A stretch of DNA of 7,365 bases, from assembly GCA_029013165.1 (NCBI GenBank), contig JAQXMV010000064.1:1-7365 (forward strand), read 5' to 3'. The notes under the pieces were generated by a model, which worked only from the letters and a program-made list of their open reading frames with translations, searched no databases and had not been told where the DNA came from. This DNA comes from Oscillospiraceae bacterium. Its GTDB lineage: Bacteria; Bacillota; Clostridia; Oscillospirales; Acutalibacteraceae. Position numbers and translations under genes: made by a program. This document shows positions 1-5,402 of this stretch, piece by piece; the stretch's first letter is position 1, and every line of letters begins with the position of its first letter.

Positions 1-1791
1 GCCACCAAGTCCTACTCCAAGAAGGGTCAGGATGTGGTTGACGCCAACCACAACGCTATCGACGCCGGTGCAACCGCCTACCACAAGGTAGAGGTTCCCG
101 CCGAGTGGGCAGACGCCGTTGACGGCGAAGCCGCAGCCGCCTCCACAGGCAGCGAAAAGCTCGTCAAGATGGTTGACTCCATCCTCAAGCCCGTCGGTCT
201 CATGGAAGGCAGCTCACTTCCCGTTTCTGCTTTCACCGACCATGCAGACGGCACCTTCGAGCACGGCGCATCGGCTTACGAAAAGAGAGGCGTTGCCGTT
301 CTCGTTCCCGAGTGGGAAGCATCCACCTGCGCCAAGTGTAACCAGTGCTCCTTCGTTTGCCCCCATGCAACCATCCGTCCTTTCGCCATGAGCGAGGAAG
401 AGGTTGCCGCTGCTCCGGCAAACATGAAGAAGGCTCCAAAGCCCGTTGCCAAGACAAACTACACCTATACGCTTGCTGTTTCCCCCATGGACTGCATGGG
501 CTGCGGCGTCTGCGTAGGCGTATGTCCCACCAAGTCCCTGAAGATGGTTCCCCGCGAGTCTCAGGAAGATCAGCAGGCCGTATTCGACTACTGCGTTGCC
601 AAGGTAACCGAGAAGCCGGAAACCACAGCCGTTATGAATGTGATTTCCAGCCAGTACAAGAAGCCGCTTCTTGAGTTCTCCGGTTCCTGCGCAGGCTGCG
701 CCGAAACCTCCTATGCACGCCTGATCACCCAGCTCTTCGGTGACAGAATGTATATCTCCAATGCAACAGGCTGTTCCTCCATCTGGGGCGGTCCTGCAGC
801 CACCTCACCCTACACGGTCAACGCCAAGGGTCACGGTCCCGCATGGGCTAACTCCCTCTTTGAAGACAACGCTGAGCACGGTCTCGGTATGTACTACGGT
901 CAGAACGCCATCCGTTCAAGACTCATCGAAGATGTCGAAGCGATCGTTGCAAGCGACAAGGCCGCTGCCGAAGTCAAGGCCGCAGGCGAAGAATATCTTG
1001 CAACCGTCGAAGACGGCAGCAAGAACACCGCAGCCGCCGACGCTCTCGTAGCCGCCATCAAGGCAGCTGGCGCTGACTGTGCCCTGTGCAAGGATATTCT
1101 CGACAACAGCGAATATCTCGCTAAGAAGTCCGTATGGATCTTCGGCGGTGACGGCTGGGCATACGATATCGGTTACGGCGGATTGGATCACGTCCTCGCT
1201 TCCGGTCAGGATGTCAATGTCATGGTATTCGACACTGAGGTTTACTCCAACACCGGCGGACAGGCTTCCAAGGCTTCCAACATCGGCCAGGTTGCACAAT
1301 TTGCCGCTGCAGGTAAGGAAATCAACAAGAAGAGTCTGGCTGAGATCGCCATGAGCTATGGCTATGTCTATGTGGCACAGATCGCCATGGGCGCTAACAT
1401 GGCTCAGACCCTCAAGGCTATCCAGGAGGCCGAGGCCTATCACGGTCCTTCTCTCATCATCGGCTATTCACCCTGTGAAATGCACTCCATCAAGGGCGGC
1501 ATGACAAACTGCCAGTCCGAAATGAAGAAAGCCGTTGAGTGCGGTTATTGGAATCTCTTCCGCTTCAACCCTGCCCTCAAGGCCGAAGGCAAGAATCCCT
1601 TCACCCTTGACTCCAAGGCACCGGCAGCTGACTATCAGGCATTCATCAAGAATGAGGCCCGTTACACCAGACTGATGCGTGAATTCCCCGACAGAGCAGA
1701 AAAGCTCTTCACAAAGAGCGAAGATGTGGCCATGCAGAGATATGCACATCTGCTCAAGCTCAAGGATCTTTACGCTCCCGACGCTCAATAA
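1..1791 (+). CDS. nifJ: Pyruvate:ferredoxin (flavodoxin) oxidoreductase, C-terminal half, 5' partial
   Basis: This enzyme oxidatively decarboxylates pyruvate to acetyl-CoA and CO2 and passes electrons to ferredoxin or flavodoxin in the cytoplasm. The frame is open from base 1, so the gene starts outside the window; the GTG at 34 is internal. About 596 residues are visible of the roughly 1,170-1,190 usual for single-chain PFOR, so the N-terminal domains are missing. Numbering from base 1, a two-cluster ferredoxin domain has C110/C113/C116 then C120, and C165/C168/C171 then C175, each ending in C-P. The thiamine diphosphate domain follows, with C230-x2-C233, C258 and C492 matching the ligands of the third [4Fe-4S] cluster, GDG at 383-385 and NTGGQ at 417-421. 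The stop is TAA, followed by a terminator 18 bases on. No frameshift is seen. Identification is very secure; nifJ versus por naming is a matter of convention. Confidence 0.97.
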   Translation, partial: ATKSYSKKGQDVVDANHNAIDAGATAYHKVEVPAEWADAVDGEAAAASTGSEKLVKMVDSILKPVGLMEGSSLPVSAFTDHADGTFEHGASAYEKRGVAVLVPEWEASTCAKCNQCSFVCPHATIRPFAMSEEEVAAAPANMKKAPKPVAKTNYTYTLAVSPMDCMGCGVCVGVCPTKSLKMVPRESQEDQQAVFDYCVAKVTEKPETTAVMNVISSQYKKPLLEFSGSCAGCAETSYARLITQLFGDRMYISNATGCSSIWGGPAATSPYTVNAKGHGPAWANSLFEDNAEHGLGMYYGQNAIRSRLIEDVEAIVASDKAAAEVKAAGEEYLATVEDGSKNTAAADALVAAIKAAGADCALCKDILDNSEYLAKKSVWIFGGDGWAYDIGYGGLDHVLASGQDVNVMVFDTEVYSNTGGQASKASNIGQVAQFAAAGKEINKKSLAEIAMSYGYVYVAQIAMGANMAQTLKAIQEAEAYHGPSLIIGYSPCEMHSIKGGMTNCQSEMKKAVECGYWNLFRFNPALKAEGKNPFTLDSKAPAADYQAFIKNEARYTRLMREFPDRAEKLFTKSEDVAMQRYAHLLKLKDLYAPDAQ

Positions 1792-1809
1792 AAGCAAATT
1801 CCACAAATC

Positions 1810-1841
1810 AAAAGGACCTTCCGCTTTGGAGGGTCCTTTTT
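1810..1841 (+). terminator. Intrinsic terminator of the PFOR gene
   Basis: A stem pairs AAAAGGACC (1810-1818) with GGTCCTTTT (1832-1840). It continues through a T-G wobble and TCC/GGA to a five-base loop (1823-1827). The 3' arm ends in five T residues (1837-1841). It lies 18 bases after the PFOR stop codon. Because A-tracts flank the 5' arm, it could also act weakly on the opposite strand. Confidence 0.92.
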
Positions 1842-1895
1842 GCTATGGCAAGAGGGGACAGACGGTGCTGTCTGCGGTGATGAATCCGACTATAT

Positions 1896-1930
1896 TTCGT
1901 AGGGACACGGCTTGCCGTATCTACAACGAA
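1896..1930. repeat. Imperfect palindrome, ACACGGCTT-type copy 1
   Basis: TTCGT (1896-1900) faces ACGAA (1926-1930), and ACGG (1907-1910) pairs with CCGT (1915-1918) around a CTTG loop; between these the pairing is imperfect. The core ACACGGCTTGCCGT recurs with one mismatch at 2383-2396, so the two are probably members of one small dispersed palindrome type. Confidence 0.55.
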
Positions 1931-2021
1931 CTGAAACGCTACCGCCACAAAAATGCAAAGCACCAACGAACCCAATAAATCAGATATCTTCCCTCTCCCA
2001 CCTCCCAATAAGAGCCAACAA

Positions 2022-2054
2022 GACGAGGGGTGCGAAGCGGTGGGCCCCCTCGTC
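2022..2054. repeat. Perfect 9-bp inverted repeat
   Basis: GACGAGGGG (2022-2030) is the exact reverse complement of CCCCTCGTC (2046-2054), with a 15-base loop. The hairpin is bracketed by two direct copies of CCAATAAGA (2005-2013 and 2056-2064). No T-tract follows, so it does not look like a terminator. It could be a small mobile palindrome or an RNA structure. Confidence 0.6.
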
Positions 2055-2257
2055 ACCAATAAGAAAAGGTGCCAAAAAGGCAACCACATAAAACACCCGA
2101 CTGTCGTCGAACCGCGCAGAGCGACTGTATTTTCGCCGATGAAAACAAGTGCAACAATCAGCACAACACATCTAAAGGAAAGTAACAAAAACTATTCTAC
2201 CATCCACACTCGGCGAAAATACCCCGGAGCGATTGACAGGCACCGGGAAGTGTTTTG

Positions 2258-2285
2258 CATACTTTGCCACGCCTGGCAAAGTATG
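2258..2285. repeat. Perfect 12-bp inverted repeat with 4-base loop
   Basis: CATACTTTGCCA (2258-2269) and TGGCAAAGTATG (2274-2285) pair perfectly around CGCC. No T-tract follows on either strand, so termination is not the obvious role. The stem is long and exact enough to suggest either a recently inserted palindromic element or a selected RNA/DNA hairpin. Confidence 0.75.
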
Positions 2286-2377
2286 AGCCCCCCGCGGCTT
2301 GAGCGGTGAAACCCGAAAGAAACCACTATATAAATTATAGAAAACCAATTTACCCTTAAATGATGATTTCGCCCCGG

Positions 2378-2405
2378 CAGACACACGGCTTACCGTGTCC
2401 GTCTG
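2378..2405. repeat. Palindrome, ACACGGCTT-type copy 2
   Basis: CAGAC (2378-2382) pairs with GTCTG (2401-2405), and ACACGG (2383-2388) pairs with CCGTGT (2393-2398) around a CTTA loop. The two bases CC at 2399-2400 bulge out. The core is shared with the element at 1896-1930 with a single mismatch over 14 bases. Confidence 0.6.
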
Positions 2406-2497
2406 CGACAAACTCACCAATAATTCACTTGCGTGCTAATCTCACTCATGGTTTATGTTTTCGGCAAAACACCACAGTCCTACCAACAAAAAAGCAC

Positions 2498-2525
2498 AAA
2501 AAAACGGCGCTGTCTGCGCAGCGCC
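2498..2525 (-). terminator. Intrinsic terminator, minus strand
   Basis: On the minus strand GGCGCTG (2525-2519) and CAGCGCC (2512-2506) form a 7-bp GC-rich stem with a 6-base loop. After one G it is followed by seven T residues (plus-strand A-tract 2498-2504). It is the first good T-tailed hairpin found downstream of the lipase gene, although about 290 bases beyond its stop, so it may end the lipase transcript or belong to an inserted element. Confidence 0.75.
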
Positions 2526-2530
2526 ACCGT

Positions 2531-2550
2531 GACGGATAACTCCGTCTTTT
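2531..2550 (+). terminator. Short terminator-like hairpin, plus strand
   Basis: GACGGA (2531-2536) and TCCGTC (2541-2546) form a perfect 6-bp stem with a TAAC loop, followed by TTTT (2547-2550). It sits back to back with the minus-strand terminator at 2498-2525, an arrangement suited to separating converging transcription. No nearby plus-strand gene needs it, since PFOR already has a terminator. Confidence 0.55.
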
Positions 2551-2574
2551 ATAAAAGTAACTGCCCTTTTCACC

Positions 2575-2599
2575 GGGAAACCCCCGGCGAGGGTTTCCC
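2575..2599. repeat. Perfect 9-bp inverted repeat
   Basis: GGGAAACCC (2575-2583) pairs exactly with GGGTTTCCC (2591-2599) around a 7-base loop. It lies two bases before another long hairpin (2602-2637), so the two form a tandem pair. No T-tract follows directly. Confidence 0.65.
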
Positions 2600-2601
2600 A
2601 C

Positions 2602-2637
2602 GGAACGATGAAAATGCCCCGCATTTTTTATCGTTCC
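2602..2637. repeat. Long inverted repeat, 15 paired bases
   Basis: GGAACGAT (2602-2609) pairs with ATCGTTCC (2630-2637), and AAAATGC (2611-2617) pairs with GCATTTT (2621-2627) around a CCC loop. The only interruption is an asymmetric G against TT. The T run lies inside the 3' arm rather than after it, so this is not a standard terminator. Confidence 0.7.
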
Positions 2638-2644
2638 TCCCTTC

Positions 2645-2691
2645 CTGCGCTTGATGAAGCATTTTTTTCTTTTAGCGTTAGCGCAGTTTTT
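2645..2691 (+). terminator. Terminator-like hairpin with large loop
   Basis: CTGCGCT (2645-2651) is the reverse complement of AGCGCAG (2680-2686), followed by TTTTT (2687-2691). The 28-base loop contains a T-rich tract and a competing small hairpin, GCTT/AAGC (2649-2652 with 2657-2660). The large loop makes real termination doubtful. Confidence 0.35.
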
Positions 2692-2710
2692 ATTTTTCAG
2701 TGAAAGGCAT

Positions 2711-2775
2711 TTCGCACTTTGCGAAGCGCGACAGGGGCTCTGCCCCTTGACCCCGCAAGCCTTTAAAAAGGCTTG
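2711..2775. repeat. Triple-hairpin element of a clostridial dispersed-repeat type
   Basis: Three hairpins follow one another: TTCGCA/TGCGAA (2711-2725, CTT loop); AGGGGC/GCCCCT (2733-2747, TCT loop); and CAAGCCTT/AAGGCTTG (2756-2775, TAAA loop). The sequence GGGGCTCTGCCCC, then a CCCC-G spacer, then the CAAGCCTTT palindrome and GAGCGAAACTTTT resembles an intergenic element I recall being scattered through Oscillospiraceae-like genomes. The hairpins are seen directly; the family assignment is from memory and unconfirmed. Confidence 0.55.
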
Positions 2776-2817
2776 AGCGAAACTTTTGTTATTTTTCTAT
2801 TTAACATCTCATGATTC

Positions 2818-4074
2818 TCACTTGGAGGCGATTCGGGCAATCTCCAGATAAAATCCCTCAAATCCGCCCGGCAATGTCGATTTCTCATAGCAATAATCAC
2901 CATGGTCAATGCCATAAAGCGGCTGATGATAATACCACGCGCCCGGTCGGATCTCCCCATTCTTTTCCGCTTCCTCATAGGAAAAAGCAATGTCAGCGCA
3001 ATTCATCGGATAGATACCGCTGGCAACAGGCACCAAACCGTCGTTTGCTGTCCACTCATCAGTCATCTTCACACCGTCCACTATCAGTCCGCGGCTCAAA
3101 GTTAAAATATCGCAGGTACCGTTAAAAATCTTTGCGCAATCAGCGGTTCTCTGCTGATAACCGTATTGATTTTCTTCCGTCAGGTAACCGGTATAAGAAT
3201 AATAATAGACCTCAGGAACCGTTCTGATTTTCTCATTCAGTTCACGGGCACCTCTGACAGTAAGGTCATATCCAACATTATCTCCCGATTTGCCGAAATT
3301 TTCAACGCCGCAGAGACTGAGCTTCGCGCGGCTTTCCCCCTCTTTAGCCGAAATGGCATAATGGCCGAGGTTTATATCACCCATTGGCAGAGTAACGCCC
3401 AGCACCGACAGCAGATTCACGCCAAAGCCGACGACATAAATAAAGCCGGGGATATCATAAAACAGATTGGCAAGCTGTGTTCCGTTATGCACACCGGCAA
3501 GAGTGGTAACGCTATGGACAGCGCCGGCATGACCGCCGGCAAAAAGCGGTGATACGCTTTCCCCCGAAGTCTTTCGTTCGTCCTCATCGCCATAGGCCAG
3601 CAACGACGCAAAGAGTCTGGCCGTCATGCCGCCGAAAGAATGTCCCACCAGATTGATGCTCTCGCTGAGATCCCAGTTTTCTCCCATCAGCGGCATATTC
3701 TGGAAGGATTTGCCGTATCTCTCGTGGCCGCAGGCCTTGGAATGGGCCTCGCCGTAATCCACGACGGTACCCGTCAGCTGCGCATAAAGCTCGCAGGCTC
3801 TATCCCACGCACTGCTGAAAGGGCCCACTGACGCGGCGTAAGCCTCGTAGCCCTCTTCTCTCAAAATCGCCGTTACATCGGCATCTCCGCCCCAATAATG
3901 GGATTGGTTATTATATTCATCGTAATCGCCCCAGCCGCCGAAGCCGTGAACAAAAACAAAAGTCCGACTCCCCTCAGGCGCCTTTTCGCTTTCTGCGCCG
4001 GCGCCGACACAGGCAACCGACAGCAAAATCATCAGACTCATGAAAAAAGCAACTATTCTTTTGATTGTGGTCAT
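2818..4074 (-). CDS. Secreted triacylglycerol lipase, family I.5-like (alpha/beta hydrolase)
   Basis: This is probably an extracellular lipase/esterase acting on acylglycerols. The ATG at 4074 gives 418 residues. It has AAGGCGGTG six bases upstream and a promoter just before that. The frame stays open to 4167, but that extension runs through the promoter into the preceding terminator. Residues 1-27 form a signal peptide ending in AGA, a type I cleavage site. The body matches Geobacillus/Staphylococcus zinc lipases: VHGFGGWG at 42-49, nucleophile motif GHSFG with Ser146, Asp345 in NDG and His391 in IDHG as the triad. Zinc-site equivalents Asp91 (AWDRACE), His111, His117 and Asp270 (YDLTVRGA) are all present. 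Bacillus/Geobacillus I.5 lipases usually have Ala-x-Ser-x-Gly; here the first residue is Gly. Cys22 lacks a good lipobox. The gene stands alone, convergent with PFOR. Family is secure, natural substrate unknown. Confidence 0.9.
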   Translation of the reverse strand: MTTIKRIVAFFMSLMILLSVACVGAGAESEKAPEGSRTFVFVHGFGGWGDYDEYNNQSHYWGGDADVTAILREEGYEAYAASVGPFSSAWDRACELYAQLTGTVVDYGEAHSKACGHERYGKSFQNMPLMGENWDLSESINLVGHSFGGMTARLFASLLAYGDEDERKTSGESVSPLFAGGHAGAVHSVTTLAGVHNGTQLANLFYDIPGFIYVVGFGVNLLSVLGVTLPMGDINLGHYAISAKEGESRAKLSLCGVENFGKSGDNVGYDLTVRGARELNEKIRTVPEVYYYSYTGYLTEENQYGYQQRTADCAKIFNGTCDILTLSRGLIVDGVKMTDEWTANDGLVPVASGIYPMNCADIAFSYEEAEKNGEIRPGAWYYHQPLYGIDHGDYCYEKSTLPGGFEGFYLEIARIASK

Positions 4075-4080
4075 AAATTT

Positions 4081-4089
4081 CACCGCCTT
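4081..4089 (-). promoter_or_regulatory. Ribosome binding site that sets the lipase start
   Basis: The minus strand reads AAGGCGGTG, six bases before the ATG at 4074. An in-frame ATG further upstream (4101) has no such site and falls right at the promoter -10 region, so the 4074 start is preferred. Confidence 0.7.
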
Positions 4090-4102
4090 ATTATTTGTCA
4101 TA

Positions 4103-4131
4103 ATTCTAACAGAAACACCATTCGTTGTCAA
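4103..4131 (-). promoter_or_regulatory. Promoter of the lipase gene
   Basis: On the minus strand a consensus -35 TTGACA (4131-4126) is separated by 17 bases from TAGAAT (4108-4103), one base off the -10 consensus. Transcription would begin near 4096, about 20 bases before the start codon, leaving a very short leader. It lies directly after the rpsR terminator, so the lipase is an independent transcription unit under a sigma-A type promoter. Confidence 0.85.
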
Positions 4132-4146
4132 GATTCCTGCAGCCAT

Positions 4147-4180
4147 AAAAAACAGAGGCTGTCGCACTGAGACAGCCTCT
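4147..4180 (-). terminator. Terminator of the rpsF-ssb-rpsR operon
   Basis: On the minus strand AGAGGCTGTC (4180-4171) and GACAGCCTCT (4163-4154) form a perfect 10-bp stem with a 7-base loop. After one G it is followed by six T residues (plus-strand A-tract 4147-4152). It lies 15 bases after the rpsR stop codon and just upstream of the lipase promoter. Confidence 0.93.
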
Positions 4181-4195
4181 TACTTTTTGATTTTA

Positions 4196-4438
4196 TCAGT
4201 CGCTGGTATAAGCCATGAGTGCTACCTGACGAGCACGCTTGATAGCAACTGTCAGTTCACGCTGGTGACGGGCACAGGTGCCTGTTACTCTGCGGGGAAG
4301 GATCTTCGCTCTGTCGGAAGTGAACTTGCGAAGTCTCTGAACATCCTTATAGTCGATGCCTTCGACCTTATCTACACAAAATGCGCAAACCTTCTTGCGT
4401 GACTTTCTGCCGGGGCGTGAGCCCTTTTCATATGCCAT
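4196..4438 (-). CDS. rpsR: 30S ribosomal protein S18
   Basis: S18 is a small-subunit protein that pairs with S6 on the central domain (platform) of 16S rRNA. At 80 residues the length is typical. The hallmark segments are VCAFC near residues 17-21, IDYKD at 28-32, KILPRRVTGTC at 45-55 and RHQRELTVAIKRAR at 57-70. Cysteines 18, 21 and 55 with His58 fit the zinc-ribbon (C+) form of S18; zinc binding is inferred from the family. The ATG at 4438 follows AGGAGG at good spacing, and the stop is TGA. It is the last gene of rpsF-ssb-rpsR, 48 bases after ssb, and is followed by a strong terminator. Confidence 0.98.
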   Translation of the reverse strand: MAYEKGSRPGRKSRKKVCAFCVDKVEGIDYKDVQRLRKFTSDRAKILPRRVTGTCARHQRELTVAIKRARQVALMAYTSD

Positions 4439-4486
4439 GAGTATAACCTCCTGTTTTAGTATTTTTCGTTTTCAGCCTGATGCTGA

Positions 4487-4924
4487 TTAAAAGGGTAGAT
4501 CTTCGTCGTCATCAATCTCTTCAAAATCTCCGGGAGCCGCCGTCTGATAAGAGGGTGCCGGAGCCGCTGCTGCAGGAGCCGGCGCATAGGCCGTGCCTGT
4601 CTCCGCCTTGGAGCCGCAGAAGCTGACTTCTCTGGCCACAACCTCAAAGGCTGTTCTCTTATTACCCGCGTTATCTTCATAGCTGCGGGTCTGGATAGAG
4701 CCCTGAATGGCGATCATGGAGCCTTTGGTGAAATATCTGCTGACAAAATTGGCTGTGCTTTCCCAAGTGACGATCGTAATGAAATCTGCCTGTCTCTGTT
4801 CACCGGGCTTTGCATAGGAACGGTCAACAGCGATGCGGAAATTGCAGACAGCCTTACCGGTTGTTGTGGTGCGAAGTTCGGGATCGGCCACGAGGCGACC
4901 CATCAGTGTTACGCAGTTAAGCAT
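4487..4924 (-). CDS. ssb: Single-stranded DNA-binding protein
   Basis: SSB coats single-stranded DNA during replication, repair and recombination and recruits partner proteins through its C-terminal tip. The 145-residue protein has the N-terminal OB fold (about residues 1-105), with the typical opening MLNCVTLMGRL, DPELR at 14-18 and VTWE around 52-55. An Ala/Pro-rich linker (about 106-132) leads to an acidic tail ending DDDEDLPF, the conserved partner-binding tip. The ATG at 4924 follows AAGGAGG, and that site lies next to the rpsF stop codon, leaving only 12 bases between the two genes and suggesting coupled translation. The stop is TAA. The position between S6 and S18 is the classical bacterial arrangement, so this is likely the housekeeping copy. 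Confidence 0.98.
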   Translation of the reverse strand: MLNCVTLMGRLVADPELRTTTTGKAVCNFRIAVDRSYAKPGEQRQADFITIVTWESTANFVSRYFTKGSMIAIQGSIQTRSYEDNAGNKRTAFEVVAREVSFCGSKAETGTAYAPAPAAAAPAPSYQTAAPGDFEEIDDDEDLPF

Positions 4925-4936
4925 AGCCGCACCTCC

Positions 4937-5227
4937 TTACTTTCTGACGGTGAGAACACGCAGAACGCCTTCTGTGATGTTGGCGATACGCTCAAGCTCA
5001 GCAGGGAATTCCGGTGCTGAAGCATAGTTCATGAGAATGTATGCGCCGCTGGTCTCATCGTTGATGGGGTAAGCGAGAGTTCTGACGCCTTCGTTGGAAC
5101 CGAAAGGCACTGCACTTTCAAGAGTACCGTGCTTTTCAACGAGAGCCGTAAACTTCTCAACAAGAGCCTTTACGCTTTCTTCACCCTTTGCAACTGAAAA
5201 TACGAACATGGTCTCATAGTTGTTCAT
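4937..5227 (-). CDS. rpsF: 30S ribosomal protein S6
   Basis: S6 binds 16S rRNA as a heterodimer with S18 on the small-subunit platform. The 96-residue length matches Gram-positive S6. The start MNNYETMFVF is typical of the family (M-x-x-YE-x-M-F/Y), and LAYPINDETSGAYILMNY at about residues 51-68 is the conserved central strand region. The ATG at 5227 follows AGGAGG nine bases upstream, and the stop is TAA. It is the first gene of the rpsF-ssb-rpsR operon, behind its own strong promoter and a roughly 95-base leader with two hairpins. In other bacteria the S6:S18 complex binds such a leader to limit its own synthesis; here that is inferred. Confidence 0.97.
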   Translation of the reverse strand: MNNYETMFVFSVAKGEESVKALVEKFTALVEKHGTLESAVPFGSNEGVRTLAYPINDETSGAYILMNYASAPEFPAELERIANITEGVLRVLTVRK

Positions 5228-5321
5228 GTTTTTTTACCTCCTTTTGGTCTCTGGCCCCGTAACTTCTTCCTACGGAGCAAGGAAATTTTACGCAGTAAAA
5301 AGGGAACACATACTGCGACAG
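5228..5321 (-). promoter_or_regulatory. Structured rpsF leader, candidate S6:S18-binding autoregulatory element
   Basis: The leader from the predicted start (about 5321) to the rpsF ATG holds two stems on the minus strand. The first pairs CGCAGTA (5317-5311) with TACTGCG (5297-5291). The second pairs CTCCGTA (5277-5271) with TACGGGG (5261-5255) around a nine-base loop; an alternative TTCC/GGAA pairing would free the CCG. Published S6:S18-binding leaders carry a conserved CCG near a hairpin, mimicking the 16S rRNA site. A CCG is present here, but I cannot confirm the consensus fold. The ribosome binding site AGGAGG is at 5242-5237. Confidence 0.45.
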
Positions 5322-5327
5322 TTAAAG

Positions 5328-5356
5328 ATTATAGCAGTTTGCGTCCCATAAGTCAA
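5328..5356 (-). promoter_or_regulatory. Promoter of rpsF-ssb-rpsR
   Basis: On the minus strand TTGACT (5356-5351), one base off the -35 consensus, is followed after exactly 17 bases by a perfect TATAAT (5333-5328). Transcription should start near 5321. The near-ideal match fits a highly expressed ribosomal protein operon. Confidence 0.9.
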
Positions 5357-5402
5357 GGGTTATTTGTGCTTTTTTTGTGTTTTTCGCCCCGGAAAGTCTG
5401 CT

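Larger units (their letters stand above)
1842..2817. other. Gene-free, hairpin-rich intergenic region between convergent genes
   Basis: I see no credible gene in these 976 bases. The open frames present are short, lack ribosome binding sites, run through palindromes or the flanking terminators, and resemble no protein family I know. At least ten inverted repeats are present (1896-1930, 2022-2054, 2258-2285, 2378-2405, 2498-2525, 2531-2550, 2575-2599, 2602-2637, 2645-2691, 2711-2775), some of them terminator-like on either strand. The density is highest in 2498-2775. The likely nature is an accumulation of small non-autonomous palindromic elements plus the transcription stops of the two convergent genes. 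This is inferred from structure, not from database matches. Confidence 0.75.

Noticed and set aside
916..1443. 175-residue frame antisense to PFOR
   Set aside because: It is a codon-bias shadow of a strongly conserved enzyme gene on the other strand, with no start signal.
1808..2188. 126-residue hydrophobic minus-strand reading frame
   Set aside because: It has no good ribosome binding site, runs through the 2022-2054 palindrome and into the PFOR terminator, and resembles no known protein; membrane-like composition is common in chance frames.
2172..2420. 82-residue minus-strand reading frame starting at a GTG
   Set aside because: No ribosome binding site is present, and both the 12-bp hairpin and the second ACACGGCTT palindrome lie within it, so the sequence is better explained as non-coding.
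1867..2518. Ten-base direct repeat GCTGTCTGCG at 1867-1876 and 2509-2518
   Set aside because: The surrounding bases do not match and each copy is part of a different hairpin; ten shared bases may be coincidence.
1842..2790. Possible CRISPR array or integron-like array
   Set aside because: The hairpins differ in sequence, length and spacing. There are no regularly repeated units with unique spacers, and no cas or integrase gene is nearby.
3166..3552. 128-residue plus-strand frame opposite the lipase
   Set aside because: The lipase on the minus strand has a complete set of family motifs through this span; the plus-strand frame has no ribosome binding site or recognisable domain.
4021..4074. 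Lipoprotein anchoring of the lipase at Cys22
   Set aside because: The residues before Cys22 (Ser-Val-Ala) lack the usual Leu at -3, while an AGA motif a few residues later is a good type I signal peptidase site.
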